DNA of 40,657 nt from NCBI RefSeq assembly GCF_000204055.1, contig NW_006768855.1, forward strand, positions 126,872 through 167,528, in the 5' to 3' direction. A model generated the notes under the pieces. That model saw nothing but the letters and a program-made list of their open reading frames with translations. It did not search any database and had not been told where the DNA came from. This DNA comes from Melampsora larici-populina 98AG31 (lineage: Eukaryota > Basidiomycota > Pucciniomycetes > Pucciniales > Melampsoraceae). Position numbers and translations under genes: made by a program. Below, piece after piece: positions 30,648 to 40,657 of the stretch (the first letter of the stretch is position 1; every line of letters starts with the position of its first letter).

Positions 30648-32212
30648 ATGTCTCAGGCTTCTCAACACCGGTTTTTCCCAGCTCCCAAGAAGAAGAAGAA
30701 GACCCCAAATACTCAGCAAACACCAGCCAAAAAAGCTTTGACTCAAATCACAAACCTGAGTCGAAGTCAGCCATTGGGATTGCAATCCCAAAGCCAAGGC
30801 ACCCCAAATTGTTCTCTGTGCAATCAAACTAAGTGCCGGATAAGCGAGCGTCATAAGTCTGGACCTGAGGAACCTCTGTTGAAGCAGACTAAAACCACGA
30901 CTAAAATAACCAAACCGCAACCGAAGAAAGCTTCTGCACCCAAGAAGCCAATCGCTAAAGGTCAAGGTAACGAGAAGCAAGCAAGACAACTCTCTTCCCC
31001 TCCTATTCCTCCCCCTCTCACACCTCCTTTGCCTTGCCGAGGGCCCAATGCATCCCGACCTTGTGATCTGCACAATTTATTTAGCCTTCCCGGCCCTATT
31101 GAGCTGAGTCATTATCTTTCTTCTCGTTTCCTTTTCTATTCATTGTTCCTTACCTGATTGGATTTTATGTGCCATAAATCATGAATACGGATCAAGTCAA
31201 TATTCCAATTACAAAAACAACAACAACCGCAACAACGTGGACGACGAGAATCAAGCCCCGCGTTGCGCCCCCAATCCCGCTGTCTTTGTACCCTTACAAG
31301 GATCAAAGTTGATGAGTTTCAATCAACATTGCAACCGTTCCAATCTTGACGATCATCACATTGCTATGGGCCAATGAATATGCACTGTAAGTTTATTTTT
31401 AAATTCACATTTAAATTACTAACAATTTTTTTCCCTTTGTCTAGGCTGAAACCCCCCATGAACAGTTTTTGGCCAGTGTGACACTGGCTCTATCAAACCG
31501 TCAACAGATGACTACGCTCCACAACGACATCACCCGTCAGATTACCAAAATCCAAGAAGCTGTAACCGCACATGGAGGAGGTAATGGCTCTTCAGCAGCA
31601 GCGACCCCGTGGCTTGGCAAAGAAGACGCATGCTCCAAGTAAGTCTTTTTGTATGCATCAGAGCTCCGAGTAAGTCTTTTATGAGAAGTTGGAGTACTTG
31701 CAAGATCAAACCAGTAGATACCGGCATGCGTGAGTGTCTCTTTTTCTGAATGAAGCTGATTCCTATTGACTTTATTGTGTTGTAACAGGTTCGCAATCTT
31801 GTGTTTGGCTGAAGACCAAGATGTATTTGGAAACAAACATACGCTGGAAGACCTCAGACCCCTCACTTGTTTCCCAATACCTAACGAAATCGCAATTGCG
31901 GACGTCATGCAACACCTCAAGGAAACCTTTGACAACAAGGTACCCGAAGAGCAGAGACTTCATCAAACTACGATAACAGCCACAAGCAACAAGGTACCTG
32001 AACAAACGTCGATCACAGCCACAAAGAAGCAAGGAGCTCGGGTTGAAGATGAAAATGAGGATGTGGATGTGGAAGATGAAGATGAAGATGAAGAAGTGGA
32101 AGATGAAGAAGAAGAAGAAGAAGTGGAAGATGAAGAAGAAGAAGAAGAAGTGGAAGATGAAGAAGAAGAAGAAGAAGTGGAAGATGAAGAAGGGTCTGAT
32201 GACAAAGAATGA
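30648..32212 (+). CDS. Hypothetical protein with basic N-terminus and acidic repeat tail
   Basis: Start chosen at ATG 30648 (MSQASQHRFFPAPKKKKK). The N-terminal part to about 31100 is Lys/Pro/Thr-rich with a CSLCNQTKC four-residue-spaced Cys motif. A second open piece reads NNNNRNNVDDENQAPRCAPN and ends at 31386 before GTAAGT; one TGA (31375-31377) sits in it. Exon 31445-31638 (AETPHEQFLASVTLALSNRQ, then TTLHNDITRQITKIQEA) joins across 31639-31788 (GTAAGT...AACAG) in phase 2 to 31789-32212 (FAILCLAEDQDVFGNKHTLE). The tail is Glu/Asp-rich, with a 9-residue VEDEEEEEE repeat. The first junction, near 31100-31160, is unresolved (intron or frameshift). Opposite charge at the two ends suggests nucleic acid or chromatin contact, but that is inference. 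The gene may be a pseudogene because of the TGA. Confidence 0.5.
32096..32203 (+). repeat. 27-bp minisatellite encoding VEDEEEEEE
   Basis: Unit starts (GTGGAAGATGAAGAA) lie at 32096, 32123, 32150 and 32177, exactly 27 bp apart and nearly identical. The last unit is incomplete. The repeat keeps the frame, so copy-number changes would add or remove 9 residues. Confidence 0.9.
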
Positions 32213-34506
32213 GCTAATACATATTGTTATGTATGGTATAGTATACTTTTTTTCCAAATTCTATCACATATCATTTTCTCTTTCTCAGCTATTTGTTTAT
32301 ATTACTCTTTTTTCTTTTCTCTTCCTCAATTCTTTGTTTATATTACTCTTTTTTCCTTTGCATGTATTAGTTTCCTCTGTATTTAAGCCTTGCAAGTAAA
32401 TTACTATCATTTTTACAACAATTTGCCCACAATTCTTGTACCTGAGCAAGCCATCCCAAGTGCAATTGGTGACAAGCGGTCACAAGAAAAAACACCTATC
32501 ACCGTTCTTAAACCGTGATAAAGGAGTTTTTAAAGCCGCTGCAAGTGGGTCTTAAAAACCGGTTTATAAGCCAATCGGCGGAGTATGGTTGAAAATCAGT
32601 TTTTTGCCCACCAAGGCTTTGCGGTTGGTCAACCAAAAAGAAACACCGGTTGACAAACTGTTTTGAGGGCTTCGTGGTGTAGGCTGTTGGGGTTCTCGTG
32701 TGTACGTGAGGTTGAGCAGAAGAGGTCCGTAGCCATAATTATGCATGCAAATCATCATCACAAGCACTGCAGATCAATTGATGAGTAGCTCAATCTGAAC
32801 AAAAATTAAAAGGTTTTCCAACTTTGTGCATGAAACATTTTCTGGCTTCAGTCTGCCGTGGAAAAAAATTTAGAACAGGATGAGGAACTCTAGTTCAAAT
32901 TGCTTTACACAAAGGCTATGTAGAGAAGACAACACCATGATGGCTTTCGTCTTTTCTACAGCGGTATCTTTCGATTGCAGCACAAAAAAATCATTGTACA
33001 AAGTTGTAGCCCACAATCAAATTTTCTGACTGGCCCAAAGTGGCCAAAAGTTGGGATTGTGTATACCATGATGTTGTCTGGACAACACTCCCTCATGGGT
33101 GTAGTAAACCTGTACTATGAGATGGAACAATTGATCCTTTGATCTACATCGACAATGGATCTCCTTTCTTTTTGAAGTTGTACATGTTATTTATAAATTC
33201 TTTGAAAAACATTTTCATTACTCATGCGCAAATAATTCATAGGTCATTTCCATTCAATCACAAATCTTTGAGAGGATCACTACTATCTGCTTTGTGAACT
33301 GCCATAATTTCAATCATTGAACTATGAATCTGCTTGTCAAGGGTTTCTCTTCTTCATGCACCATGGTTCATCTTATCTTCAATTCTTTCTGCTGGCGGCT
33401 GGTCCGTGTATTCATCATTGTTATTATCATCAAAACTCCTTGGCCAATCTTAACTCACAGACTGTCAATTTTCAAAATGTAATTTGATGCCTGCAACATC
33501 TGTAACAAGACCTAGGCCGTGCAGCCAACATCGGGTCATTGCAGAGCCTGCGGGAAGCGCCAAAAACTATCTGATCAGGAATTATTGAAAAAAAAGGAAG
33601 AGGAAGAAGGAATCTCAAATCCATGCTGTTTTGTGGTGCTGAACAAGTTGTGTATGGTTGTCTATCCTCCCTGTAGCCAATCCACACCAATTGCCAGGGA
33701 CCAGAGAACCTCTTGATCATCAGGATGCCAATGTTCCCGTGACTCAAAAGGCATCTTGCAAAAGGTTGCTCAATCTACTCTCCCTCTGTATCAACTTTCA
33801 GGAGGCCTTGTTTTACGCTGGAAACACCAAAAATCAGTTGGTCTAAAAGGACCACCCAAAGCTTAGCCTCAACTGCTGAAAAACCAAAAGATGACACTGT
33901 TACTCCGTGCACAATTTCAGGTGGGAACAAAGATACCACTGATTCCTCATTCTTTCACGAGTTGCAGCTGGTTGTCATGCTACCACATGTGGGGATGGAT
34001 ACACGAGGCGTGAACAAGGAGGCACTTATAAAATCGTGCAAGACACACAATGATTTCACTATGTGATTAGTATCACTTTTCCACTCACAATTGACAACCA
34101 AGATATGCTTCGAGTAGTGAGAATTCCCAAATTCTCAGTTTCGGTACCTCAAACTGTTGCTTCAACATTGAAACAACATCAGTTCCCTTTTTCACCATCT
34201 GAAGTACTTGTGATGTAATTCTTGTGTTGACTGTATTCCAGAATGTTACAGCAGTCTGTCCTTCATCCATCAGCCTTCCTAGTGTTGAACACCAGCATTT
34301 TTATTTCCCTGGTCCGGCACCGACTTCCCCATTATTCACAAGACCAAAAGAGCAAAAAGGAAAAGAAAAGGCAGCAGATCACACAAATGAAGATTGGGTT
34401 CCACAAAGTGTTTGAGACCTTTTGGCCACCTCAGAGGGAGTTTTGGAAGTGGATGATGTAAGTGAAACTGTTTTACTTTGACATAGCCTGACTTGTAGAA
34501 TTAATA
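32213..34506. other. Long intergenic stretch with doubtful fragments
   Basis: Mostly AT-rich and stop-dense. Around 33490-33600 a frame with one stop reads CNICNKT then GHCRACGKRQKLSDQELL, a two-CxxC zinc-ribbon-like pattern that could be a gene relic. 32480-32660 is locally GC-richer with repeated AACCG and ACCGGTT words. No RNA gene seen. Confidence 0.35.
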
Positions 34507-35337
34507 ATGACACAAAAAACCCCTGCAAAATAGCCCAATCCAAAGACTAACAAACACAAGGAACATACCAAGAAATCAGGTCCTCAGAGTGATCCAAGTC
34601 AGAATACAACTCAACAAAGTCCATGCCCAAATTGTGCAACTTGTGATCAAACTGAAACACTCGCATCATTGACAAGGCTGCTATTGGAGACCCAAGAAAG
34701 AGTAGAAATACTCGAAAGCAATTTTAGAACAATCTCGAGTTCAGTGAAGGAGTTGGTTACAGAATGTGACTCACACAAAAAAGAAGATCATACTGTTGGC
34801 GGGCGAATTGCAGTGAGATATTTGTGGCACAGCTTTCATTTGGAGCTTCCACCTGATGTTATTTACCTTCCGATATCCACAGGCTCCTCCTTGGTTCCAT
34901 GTGGAGACTCTTGTAGGGATGGGCAACAATAAAGCGCTTCCAAAACCTGCCAGCTTGCAAGACCATAGTACGAGGATGGCTGATAGATTATTAGACAAGG
35001 TTGAATTCAATATGGATCTTAAACCGCACCCTTCCTACACTCAAGGGGAAGATCCTGGCTTGCTTTGCAAGGGCGGTCCTGGTCACCCAACTGCCACCCC
35101 TCACCAACCCTTAATCATGTTGCAGATGATGAAAGCTGTAGGTCTGACATGCTTTTGGCCAGATTTCTCTGAAGACGCAACATCAAGTTCTAATAAGTGG
35201 CTATGGGAGTTGGCGCTAAAGGTTTGTGTAAAGCTTGTTGAATTTGGAGAGTACACGGGTGATCATCCACTAGGGAAAGAAGGAATTAAAGTGATAAGAA
35301 AAAATCTCAAAACACATGTACAAACACTCATGCAGAG
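34507..35337 (+). pseudogene. 5' part of the multi-copy hypothetical family (truncated after exon 2)
   Basis: ATG 34507 opens MTQKTPAK, a TAG at 34531-34533, then KSGPQSDPSQNTTQQSPCPN, a C-x2-C pair (CPNCATC) and a short coiled coil (LLLETQERVEILESNFRTIS). Exon 1 ends 34812. The intron 34813-34882 (GTGAGA...CACAG) is phase 0. Exon 2 (34883-35337) reads APPWFHVETLVGMGNNKALP, then VGLTCFWPDFSEDATSSSNK, and ends HVQTLMQR before GTAAGTG in phase 2. The fragment at 1-698 shows the same phase-2 donor after SLYKR, followed by the next family exon. Here the sequence after the donor does not contain that exon, so the copy is cut off. The TAG needs only a C-to-T change from CAG. Function unknown. Confidence 0.55.
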
Positions 35338-35559
35338 GTAAGTGCAAGGTTTCTTTCAATTCTGTTTTCCGAAAAATTTGACCATCATCTGTGGAAACGG
35401 CCTAGTAAATTCCCCAGCAAGATAATTGGTTAGGCAAAGCTGCTCAGGTTTCCTTATTAGAATTAGACACTATGAAATATATATATGAACAACATACAAC
35501 GATAAAACTTGTGCATTTGTCTTTTTCTTGCATTTTCAGTCAGTTTCAGAACCTTGGGG

Positions 35560-35909
35560 TCAGTAGTCTGCCTCCTGTCTGCTTCTTGTCCCAAAAATTG
35601 AGATATTGCAGGCCGACTTTGCAACTCCGAGCTTACAACCAGGCAATTCAGATCAGATATCGACATATCTTCATCATTGGTATTAGGTGGGAATTGAGCT
35701 GCCGTCGGAGGATCTTGAACACTCGAAGCCGCTGCTGCTTGAATGCAACTGTGTCGGTTGGCACACTCGTGAGCCTCCCTCGTGGCAGGAAGAACTTACA
35801 CACCTTGCTTAGAAACACTGTGGGCATTGATATGAAAGCCCTTGTGGCAGCCAGCAGTTTGGCACCGACAGACAACACTCCTATGATCAGCGTTGAATTT
35901 TGTAGATGA
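35560..35909 (+). pseudogene. Unassigned protein-like fragment
   Basis: Open plus-strand frame whose second half is convincingly protein-like: NATVSVGTLVSLPRGRKNLH, then TLLRNTVGIDMKALVAASSL, ending ISVEFCR and TGA. I do not recognise the family. It follows the truncated gene at 34507-35337 but shares no intron with it. Confidence 0.3.
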
Positions 35910-36059
35910 CAGTGTTCTTGACCCAGATAGTATTTGTCAGCCCTGAGCCCTAATTACAGGACCATGGGCTAACAGTACCATATGTAATACCAAAATATTG
36001 TATAAAGCCATAAGCTACATCTCAAGGCTCAGTGTCAAGAGCCACTTAAACACATGTAT

Positions 36060-36665
36060 GTAATGTATTAAATACATAGTGAACCTAACCCAAGTGTCAA
36101 CCACAAGTTGACACGTGAATAGACAAGACTCACACGCCAACCACAAGTTGACGCTGGAACTGAGACTATATAACCCCCCCCTTCTTCCCTAGAATCACCC
36201 CCCATCTTTTACTACAATCACAACACAGAACCACATTTTACTTGACTCCTACTGAGAGGATCTTCAAGTACGTGGTTAGTTGTGTAGCTTGTTAAAGACC
36301 ATTCTTGAGCATTACAGGCTCCATTGCCAAACACCCAAGGTACTGATTTCTACAAGCCCAGGGCATTCATTGTCTCTAGAAATAAACCTTAAAGTAGCAA
36401 AGCTTCCTCCTTTTTAAGGAGTCCAAAGTAGCCTTCAGGATCTTTGGTTTACCAAAGTGTAAAGTCTGCCCCTCGCAGTCTCACGAGGTTAGAGCACATT
36501 AGCTCTTTATTGCCCTTATCTTTCCTTTCCCTTTCTCAAATCCTCTTCTTAGAGGTCAACCAGCTGTAGTCTTCACTTGGGTGTACCACGTGAAGACCAC
36601 ACCTTCCTTTGCCTACTCTATTTTTTGTGAAGAGTACGCCTGACAGACGCCTACTCCTCACAGTA
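36060..36665 (+). promoter_or_regulatory. LTR-like promoter region (possible solo LTR)
   Basis: GTGTCAACCACAAGTTGACAC (36094-36114) is a palindrome with 7-bp perfect arms. Its 15-bp core CAACCACAAGTTGAC recurs 40 bp downstream (36138-36152). A TATATAA box (36167-36173), a C8-9 run and a pyrimidine-rich CTTCTTCCC follow, as in the U3/R of copia-like LTRs and strong fungal promoters. An inverted pair (GAGTACGCCTG and GCCTACTC) lies near 36635-36658. No gene follows in the window, which favours a solo LTR. The outer TG...CA limits were not fixed. Confidence 0.4.
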
Positions 36666-38261
36666 TTCAGATAGAGGAGTTTTGAAGAGGTATGATTGAA
36701 GTTAAGATATTTTAAAACAAAAGACTGCCAAAAATCACAGTTGGGAGAAAGTCAAGTGGCACTCAAGTGCTGGTGTAGCAGTAATCAAAACAGACAATAC
36801 ATGACTTAAGCACTATAATTACATCATATATTCAAAGTTGGAAAAGATCAAAAACAAGATCTTGATGTCCCTAGTCAGAAACCTTGTTATCAATCTAATG
36901 GAATTTTTATAGAAATTGGAAAAACCAATATGTAACATCAAAATAAATATAAAATGGTTTGATAAGTCTTGCATTTAGCTCATCAGTGTGATTGATAGAT
37001 CCAGCCAGAAAAAAGGTGCATGTATACAGATGTATACTAGTCCAGCTCACAAATAAAGTAAACTACACAAATTTACATGGAAAATGAGTAGATAGATAAA
37101 ACATAACTGCAAGATCTGTATCTGCAAATAAAGCACGTTTGATAGCACACAGCTTCACCTTTGAGCTACAATGGAGAAACCCTTACACATCTGTACAAAC
37201 ATCACTTAGATCCGTTACAATTCCTAATGATACAATTGGTTCATCCAGAAGAGGGCCGCTATCACCCCAAGATGATACAGAAAAGCTTCTTGGAAGCTTT
37301 GTTTTGGCCAACTCATGCTAGATTTGAACCAGGACACTTTCATATGAAAACCTTGAAACGTTCGACCAATTGCTTTAAAAATCAAAGCACACTTGACAAA
37401 GTCCTGCATCTGGTGGAGTGTCACAACACAAGTTTAGCTGCTGGAAGTAACCATTGACATAAGTAAGACTTATAGAAAGATCAATAAAACTCACATCTAG
37501 CCTTGTATTGTTTGGATTGGCGCTCTTAGGGCTTTCTCAGAGTTTTTCAAACTTTCAACAATTATAAGCAGCATTTTGCTGAGTTATAATCAGTGTTGAG
37601 AAGCAAAAATGTCAAGTTTCCAAGGATCAGTAACAGGGTTAATTGATAGATAGATAGGTAATTTGTTTTTTGCACCACCAATCACCAGCTGATCTAGAAA
37701 TCTGTGATCTAGCTCAAGGTACAGAAAACAAATGTCATCAGAATGATTATAAAAAAAATGTGACCAAGAAATTTGAGGTGGAGGTGAAAACTGCTGAAGG
37801 ATCTGTGATTTTGAATGCTGCTTGGTTAATCATGGATCTATGATGATTGCAAAACTTTGACCAGCGGGACAAAGTTTGTCCTGATACATGACTATTTGGT
37901 ATGATCACCAAGTTTGTGCATATTTTCAAAGGGGAATTTGTTAGAAATAAACATGTTGTGGGGTTTCATCTTTTAAATTTTGAATCTCAGTGACAATGAG
38001 GGTACAATCTCAATACCAGAACATTTGTGAGGAAAACGGTTTACTCCTTCAATTTATTTACTAATATCGGAGATTGACAATTAGTCACTAATTACTTCTC
38101 TTCCATACTTCCCTTCTTATGTTTTCACTTTCTACGTATACTGCATAGATTGCATGATCATGCATCCCAATCAAGGCTTTGCTAAATACCTGAAGTTTCT
38201 AGCCTCATATAAGTAAGAAAGACTGCCAATTGTCCAATCATTTATATTCCTCACCTTCATC
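36666..38261. other. Intergenic, no gene seen
   Basis: AT-rich; contains a short (GATA)n run near 37640 (TTGATAGATAGATAGGTAA). Small open frames lack motifs. Confidence 0.45.
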
Positions 38262-38965
38262 ATGTTGACTCCAGTCCAAACCCAAATCTTCCTACCCAGT
38301 TATATCCTTGAATATGTTGTTGATGAACCTGGGCCTAGGATTGATTCTGATCTTTTCCTAAGCAAAGCTACTACCTCCCAAATTATGGAGGTGATCCTTT
38401 TGTTTTATCCTCATCTTTGCTTTACTCAAACTGCACAAGAAGATTGCTGGCTCCGCCTCAAGATCTTTGTTGAAATGATAGCCCCTTGTCTTAACAACAT
38501 ACTTATCCCAGTCAACCCAAGACAGACTATATTCAAGCTGAGCTCAGCGACCCAATTAGCAATATTCAACTGTCCATCAGATGGGTGAACTCAAGTGCTA
38601 ATATTGACACTAGACGGATCAATCATTTCAACACGGTTTGCCTCCCAAACCTTAGAAATGGACAGTATCATCTTGCAGCTGAGGCCCTCAATTATTTTTC
38701 CCACAAGTTTGGGTATCTCAATCATAACGAGATTAGTGAAAACCTCAGTACTCACGATGATGCTCAAGAGAACTTCCACAAGCTTGGTGCCAACCTTCAA
38801 GTTGCCTACGAGTCGATTGAAAAAATCCATCTTTGGCTACTTGAGCCTAACCTTTCACCTGCCTCCTTTCAAGACCTCAAACAGAAATTAAGATTGGCCA
38901 AAATCTCACTCAAATTGCATCAGGATATCTTCAAATTTGCTTCATGCTTTGGCCAGTTATTATAA
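38262..38965 (+). CDS. Hypothetical protein, rust-type family, one frameshift
   Basis: ATG 38262 follows a pyrimidine-rich leader (CACCTTCATC). The first frame reads YVVDEPGPRIDSDLFLSKAT, then DCWLRLKIFVEMIAPCLNNI, and LIPVNPR near 38520. After a shift into another frame at about 38515-38525 it continues YIQAELSDPISNIQLSIRWV, DTRRINHFNTVCLPNLRNGQ, ALNYFSHKFGYLNHNEISEN and a helical C-terminus to TAA about 38965. The two halves together make about 230 residues of helix-rich protein. The layout LW/WLRL...IAPC...P.NPR...WVNSS...RRINHF...LPNL recalls a large family of rust hypothetical proteins. The shift could be an unrecognised tiny intron, a sequencing error or a real lesion. Function unknown. 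Confidence 0.5.
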
Positions 38966-40657
38966 GTAAGCCCCTCAGTACAACTTCCGGTGTGGTAATC
39001 AAAATATTTGCACTGAGAACAAGAGATATTGGGAAAGAATTCAAATAAGTCAATCAAGCAATTCAGAAATAAACTGAGAATAATAGAATAGTCATTTCGA
39101 GTATCTTTTAAAAGGTCACCACCTATCAATCAAATTGATTATCTTCAACTTCTTGAACTCAATCATATTCCTTTAATTAATTAATCTTTAAACTCTCATC
39201 AAAACAAAACAAAAAACTTTATAACTCTTTTAATTGATTTTTATCTTAAAGTGTTGGATTTTTTACATTTGATGGATCATATGTACTTTGTTTGAGATAA
39301 TTCAAAGTTGACAAAGTTACATTAATTACAATAACAATCAAAAAATAATCAAAACAAAAATCTACAAAATCTAAATACACATGTTTTAATCCTACGAATC
39401 TATTGATCCTTTATCTCCTTCAATTAATTCACCATCTTTTAATCAAGATCTCAATTCTTTTTTATGTGCACCTATGATTAGTTTGAAAAATCAAATTTCA
39501 TTAAGGATGCTAAAAGGGAGAGAAGATAACCAAAACCTTGATAGAAACATTAGAGATCAATAAATAAAACAGAAAACACATCAAGGACTTACTAAAAGAA
39601 TAGGATTTAAAAATCGAGTTTTTTTTGATTTGTAGAAGGAAGAGGAAAAATGCAGATGATTGAGTAGATAAGATGGAGCTGGTGGCAAAATGATTGGGAG
39701 GTGATGGCAAGAGGCCTGGATTGATAGCTCGATTGAGACCGATCCAAGTCCTTGAAACAGTTGGACTGACCTAAAACAAGCAAAAAACAAAAATAAAAAT
39801 AAAAATAATCAATTCAATTAGAAATTAGAAGAGGTTAGAAGATTGATATGACAAAAACAAAAGAAGAACTTACAGTTAGGTTCTGCTAGGTTTGAGAAAG
39901 AAGCGAGGATTGAGTATAAAAAGGGGAATTGATTCATCTGGGAAGGAGTTCATTTTTTTGTGTGTTTGTCTGATTGCAAAAGTGTGTGTGAAAGTGTTTT
40001 TTGTCTCTTTTTGATTGTTATTGAGTCCTATTGATTCTGAAGGAATTGAAGCTTTGAGCATTGTTAGAGTTTTTTTTTAATCGTTCTGAGTTCTAATAAA
40101 GGAAAGGGAATAGAAATAAAAGCATACTCGAGTGTTAGTTTTTTTATTTCATTGCATTGGTAGAGAGATCAAGAAAAGAGAATAAAGGTCTTACCTTTTA
40201 TTTTGAATATAAGGGTTGAAGAAGAGTGTTATTGGTGGTTTTTGAAAACCCTTATCGGTGGATTTTGGATTTTTTGAGTTTATTATTTTTATTTTCACTT
40301 AGCTATCTTAGGGGTTTTGTCCTAAGGTATTAGAGTAGTTTTGGCAGTTACAAGTGTAAACTGCTGGGTTTCAAAGGCGCTAGGGTGTGTAGGGTAGCAT
40401 TAGGATCAGTAGAAGTTGGAGAATAAGGTTCTTGAGGAATTTTCAAGGTTTTATTATTTTTTTCACTTGCTGCGGGAAATTCTTTTGGGGATTTTTATTG
40501 GGAAAGATTAGTAAAAGACACTGTCTACAGTTTGTGTTTGAATTTCTGGACCTTTATTGAGATCCTTGGGGCTGAACAAAAGCTTGTAGATTGGATATTC
40601 AAGGTTGGAAAGCTTATTTTTGGTGGAAGTAGGTTATACATTCGGAGAGCGTGCCTT
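38966..40657. other. AT-rich intergenic, no gene seen
   Basis: Strongly AT-rich, with T-runs and A-runs. Minus-strand open stretches are Phe/Ser/Leu-rich composition artefacts. A small inverted repeat CTTAGG...CCTAAG lies at about 40307-40326. Confidence 0.45.

Noticed and set aside
31772..32257. 161-codon minus-strand frame rich in Phe and 80-codon Ser-rich frame opposite the acidic tail
   Set aside because: Both are antisense images of the GAA/GAT minisatellite. Their composition is fully explained by the repeat.
36400..36530. Possible tRNA-like words (AGTCTCACGAGGTTAGAGC)
   Set aside because: No cloverleaf with a T-loop and acceptor stem could be formed. The segment fits an LTR-like region better.
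1..40657. CRISPR arrays, bacterial operons, ribosome binding sites
   Set aside because: No regularly spaced repeats of that kind. Splice sites and element types show a eukaryotic (fungal) genome.

Overview
The window looks like a repeat-rich, gene-poor stretch of a basidiomycete genome, most likely a rust fungus (Pucciniales). The base composition is AT-rich. Genes are split by short introns (about 40-110 bp) with GTAAGT/GTGAGT-type donors. Several broken reading frames match, from memory, large multi-copy protein families of Puccinia/Melampsora-like genomes. Family names come from motif recognition without a database search. Two runs of exactly 100 N (13272-13371 and 25887-25986) are scaffold gaps of unknown true length.

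Layout. 1-698: 3' end of a multi-copy hypothetical gene. 1150-1745 (-): relic of an ABCC-type ABC transporter. 1935-5809: complete hAT DNA transposon with 19-bp perfect terminal inverted repeats, an exact 8-bp target duplication and a six-exon, almost intact transposase gene on the minus strand. 5818-7130: non-coding, with a dispersed repeat and a diverged direct repeat. 7363-8217 (-): two-exon rust-type hypothetical gene. About 8640-11850 (+): decayed Ty3/gypsy chromovirus-like retrotransposon with an internal MITE-like insert. 12031-13539 (+): KDZ-type transposase pseudogene interrupted by the first gap. 14450-15485 (-): broken OTU-like cysteine protease gene. 16440-16980: short-motif array. 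17148-17830: dispersed repeats. 18.0-21.4 kb: unassigned fragments. 21422-21627: near-perfect foldback MITE with TA duplication. 24195-25612 (+): decayed coiled-coil gene. 26236-30201 (+): large multi-exon transposon-like gene with several lesions. 30648-32212 (+): hypothetical gene ending in a 27-bp acidic minisatellite. 34507-35337 (+): 5' part of the same family whose 3' part opens the window. About 36060-36665: LTR-like promoter region. 38262-38965 (+): hypothetical gene with one frameshift. The rest is AT-rich intergenic sequence.

No operon-like or pathway-level organisation is visible. The unifying theme is successive mobile-element insertion and decay. The most informative elements are the complete hAT element, the foldback MITE, and the two halves of one gene family that share an intron position and phase at opposite ends of the window. 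No RNA genes or CRISPR arrays were recognised.
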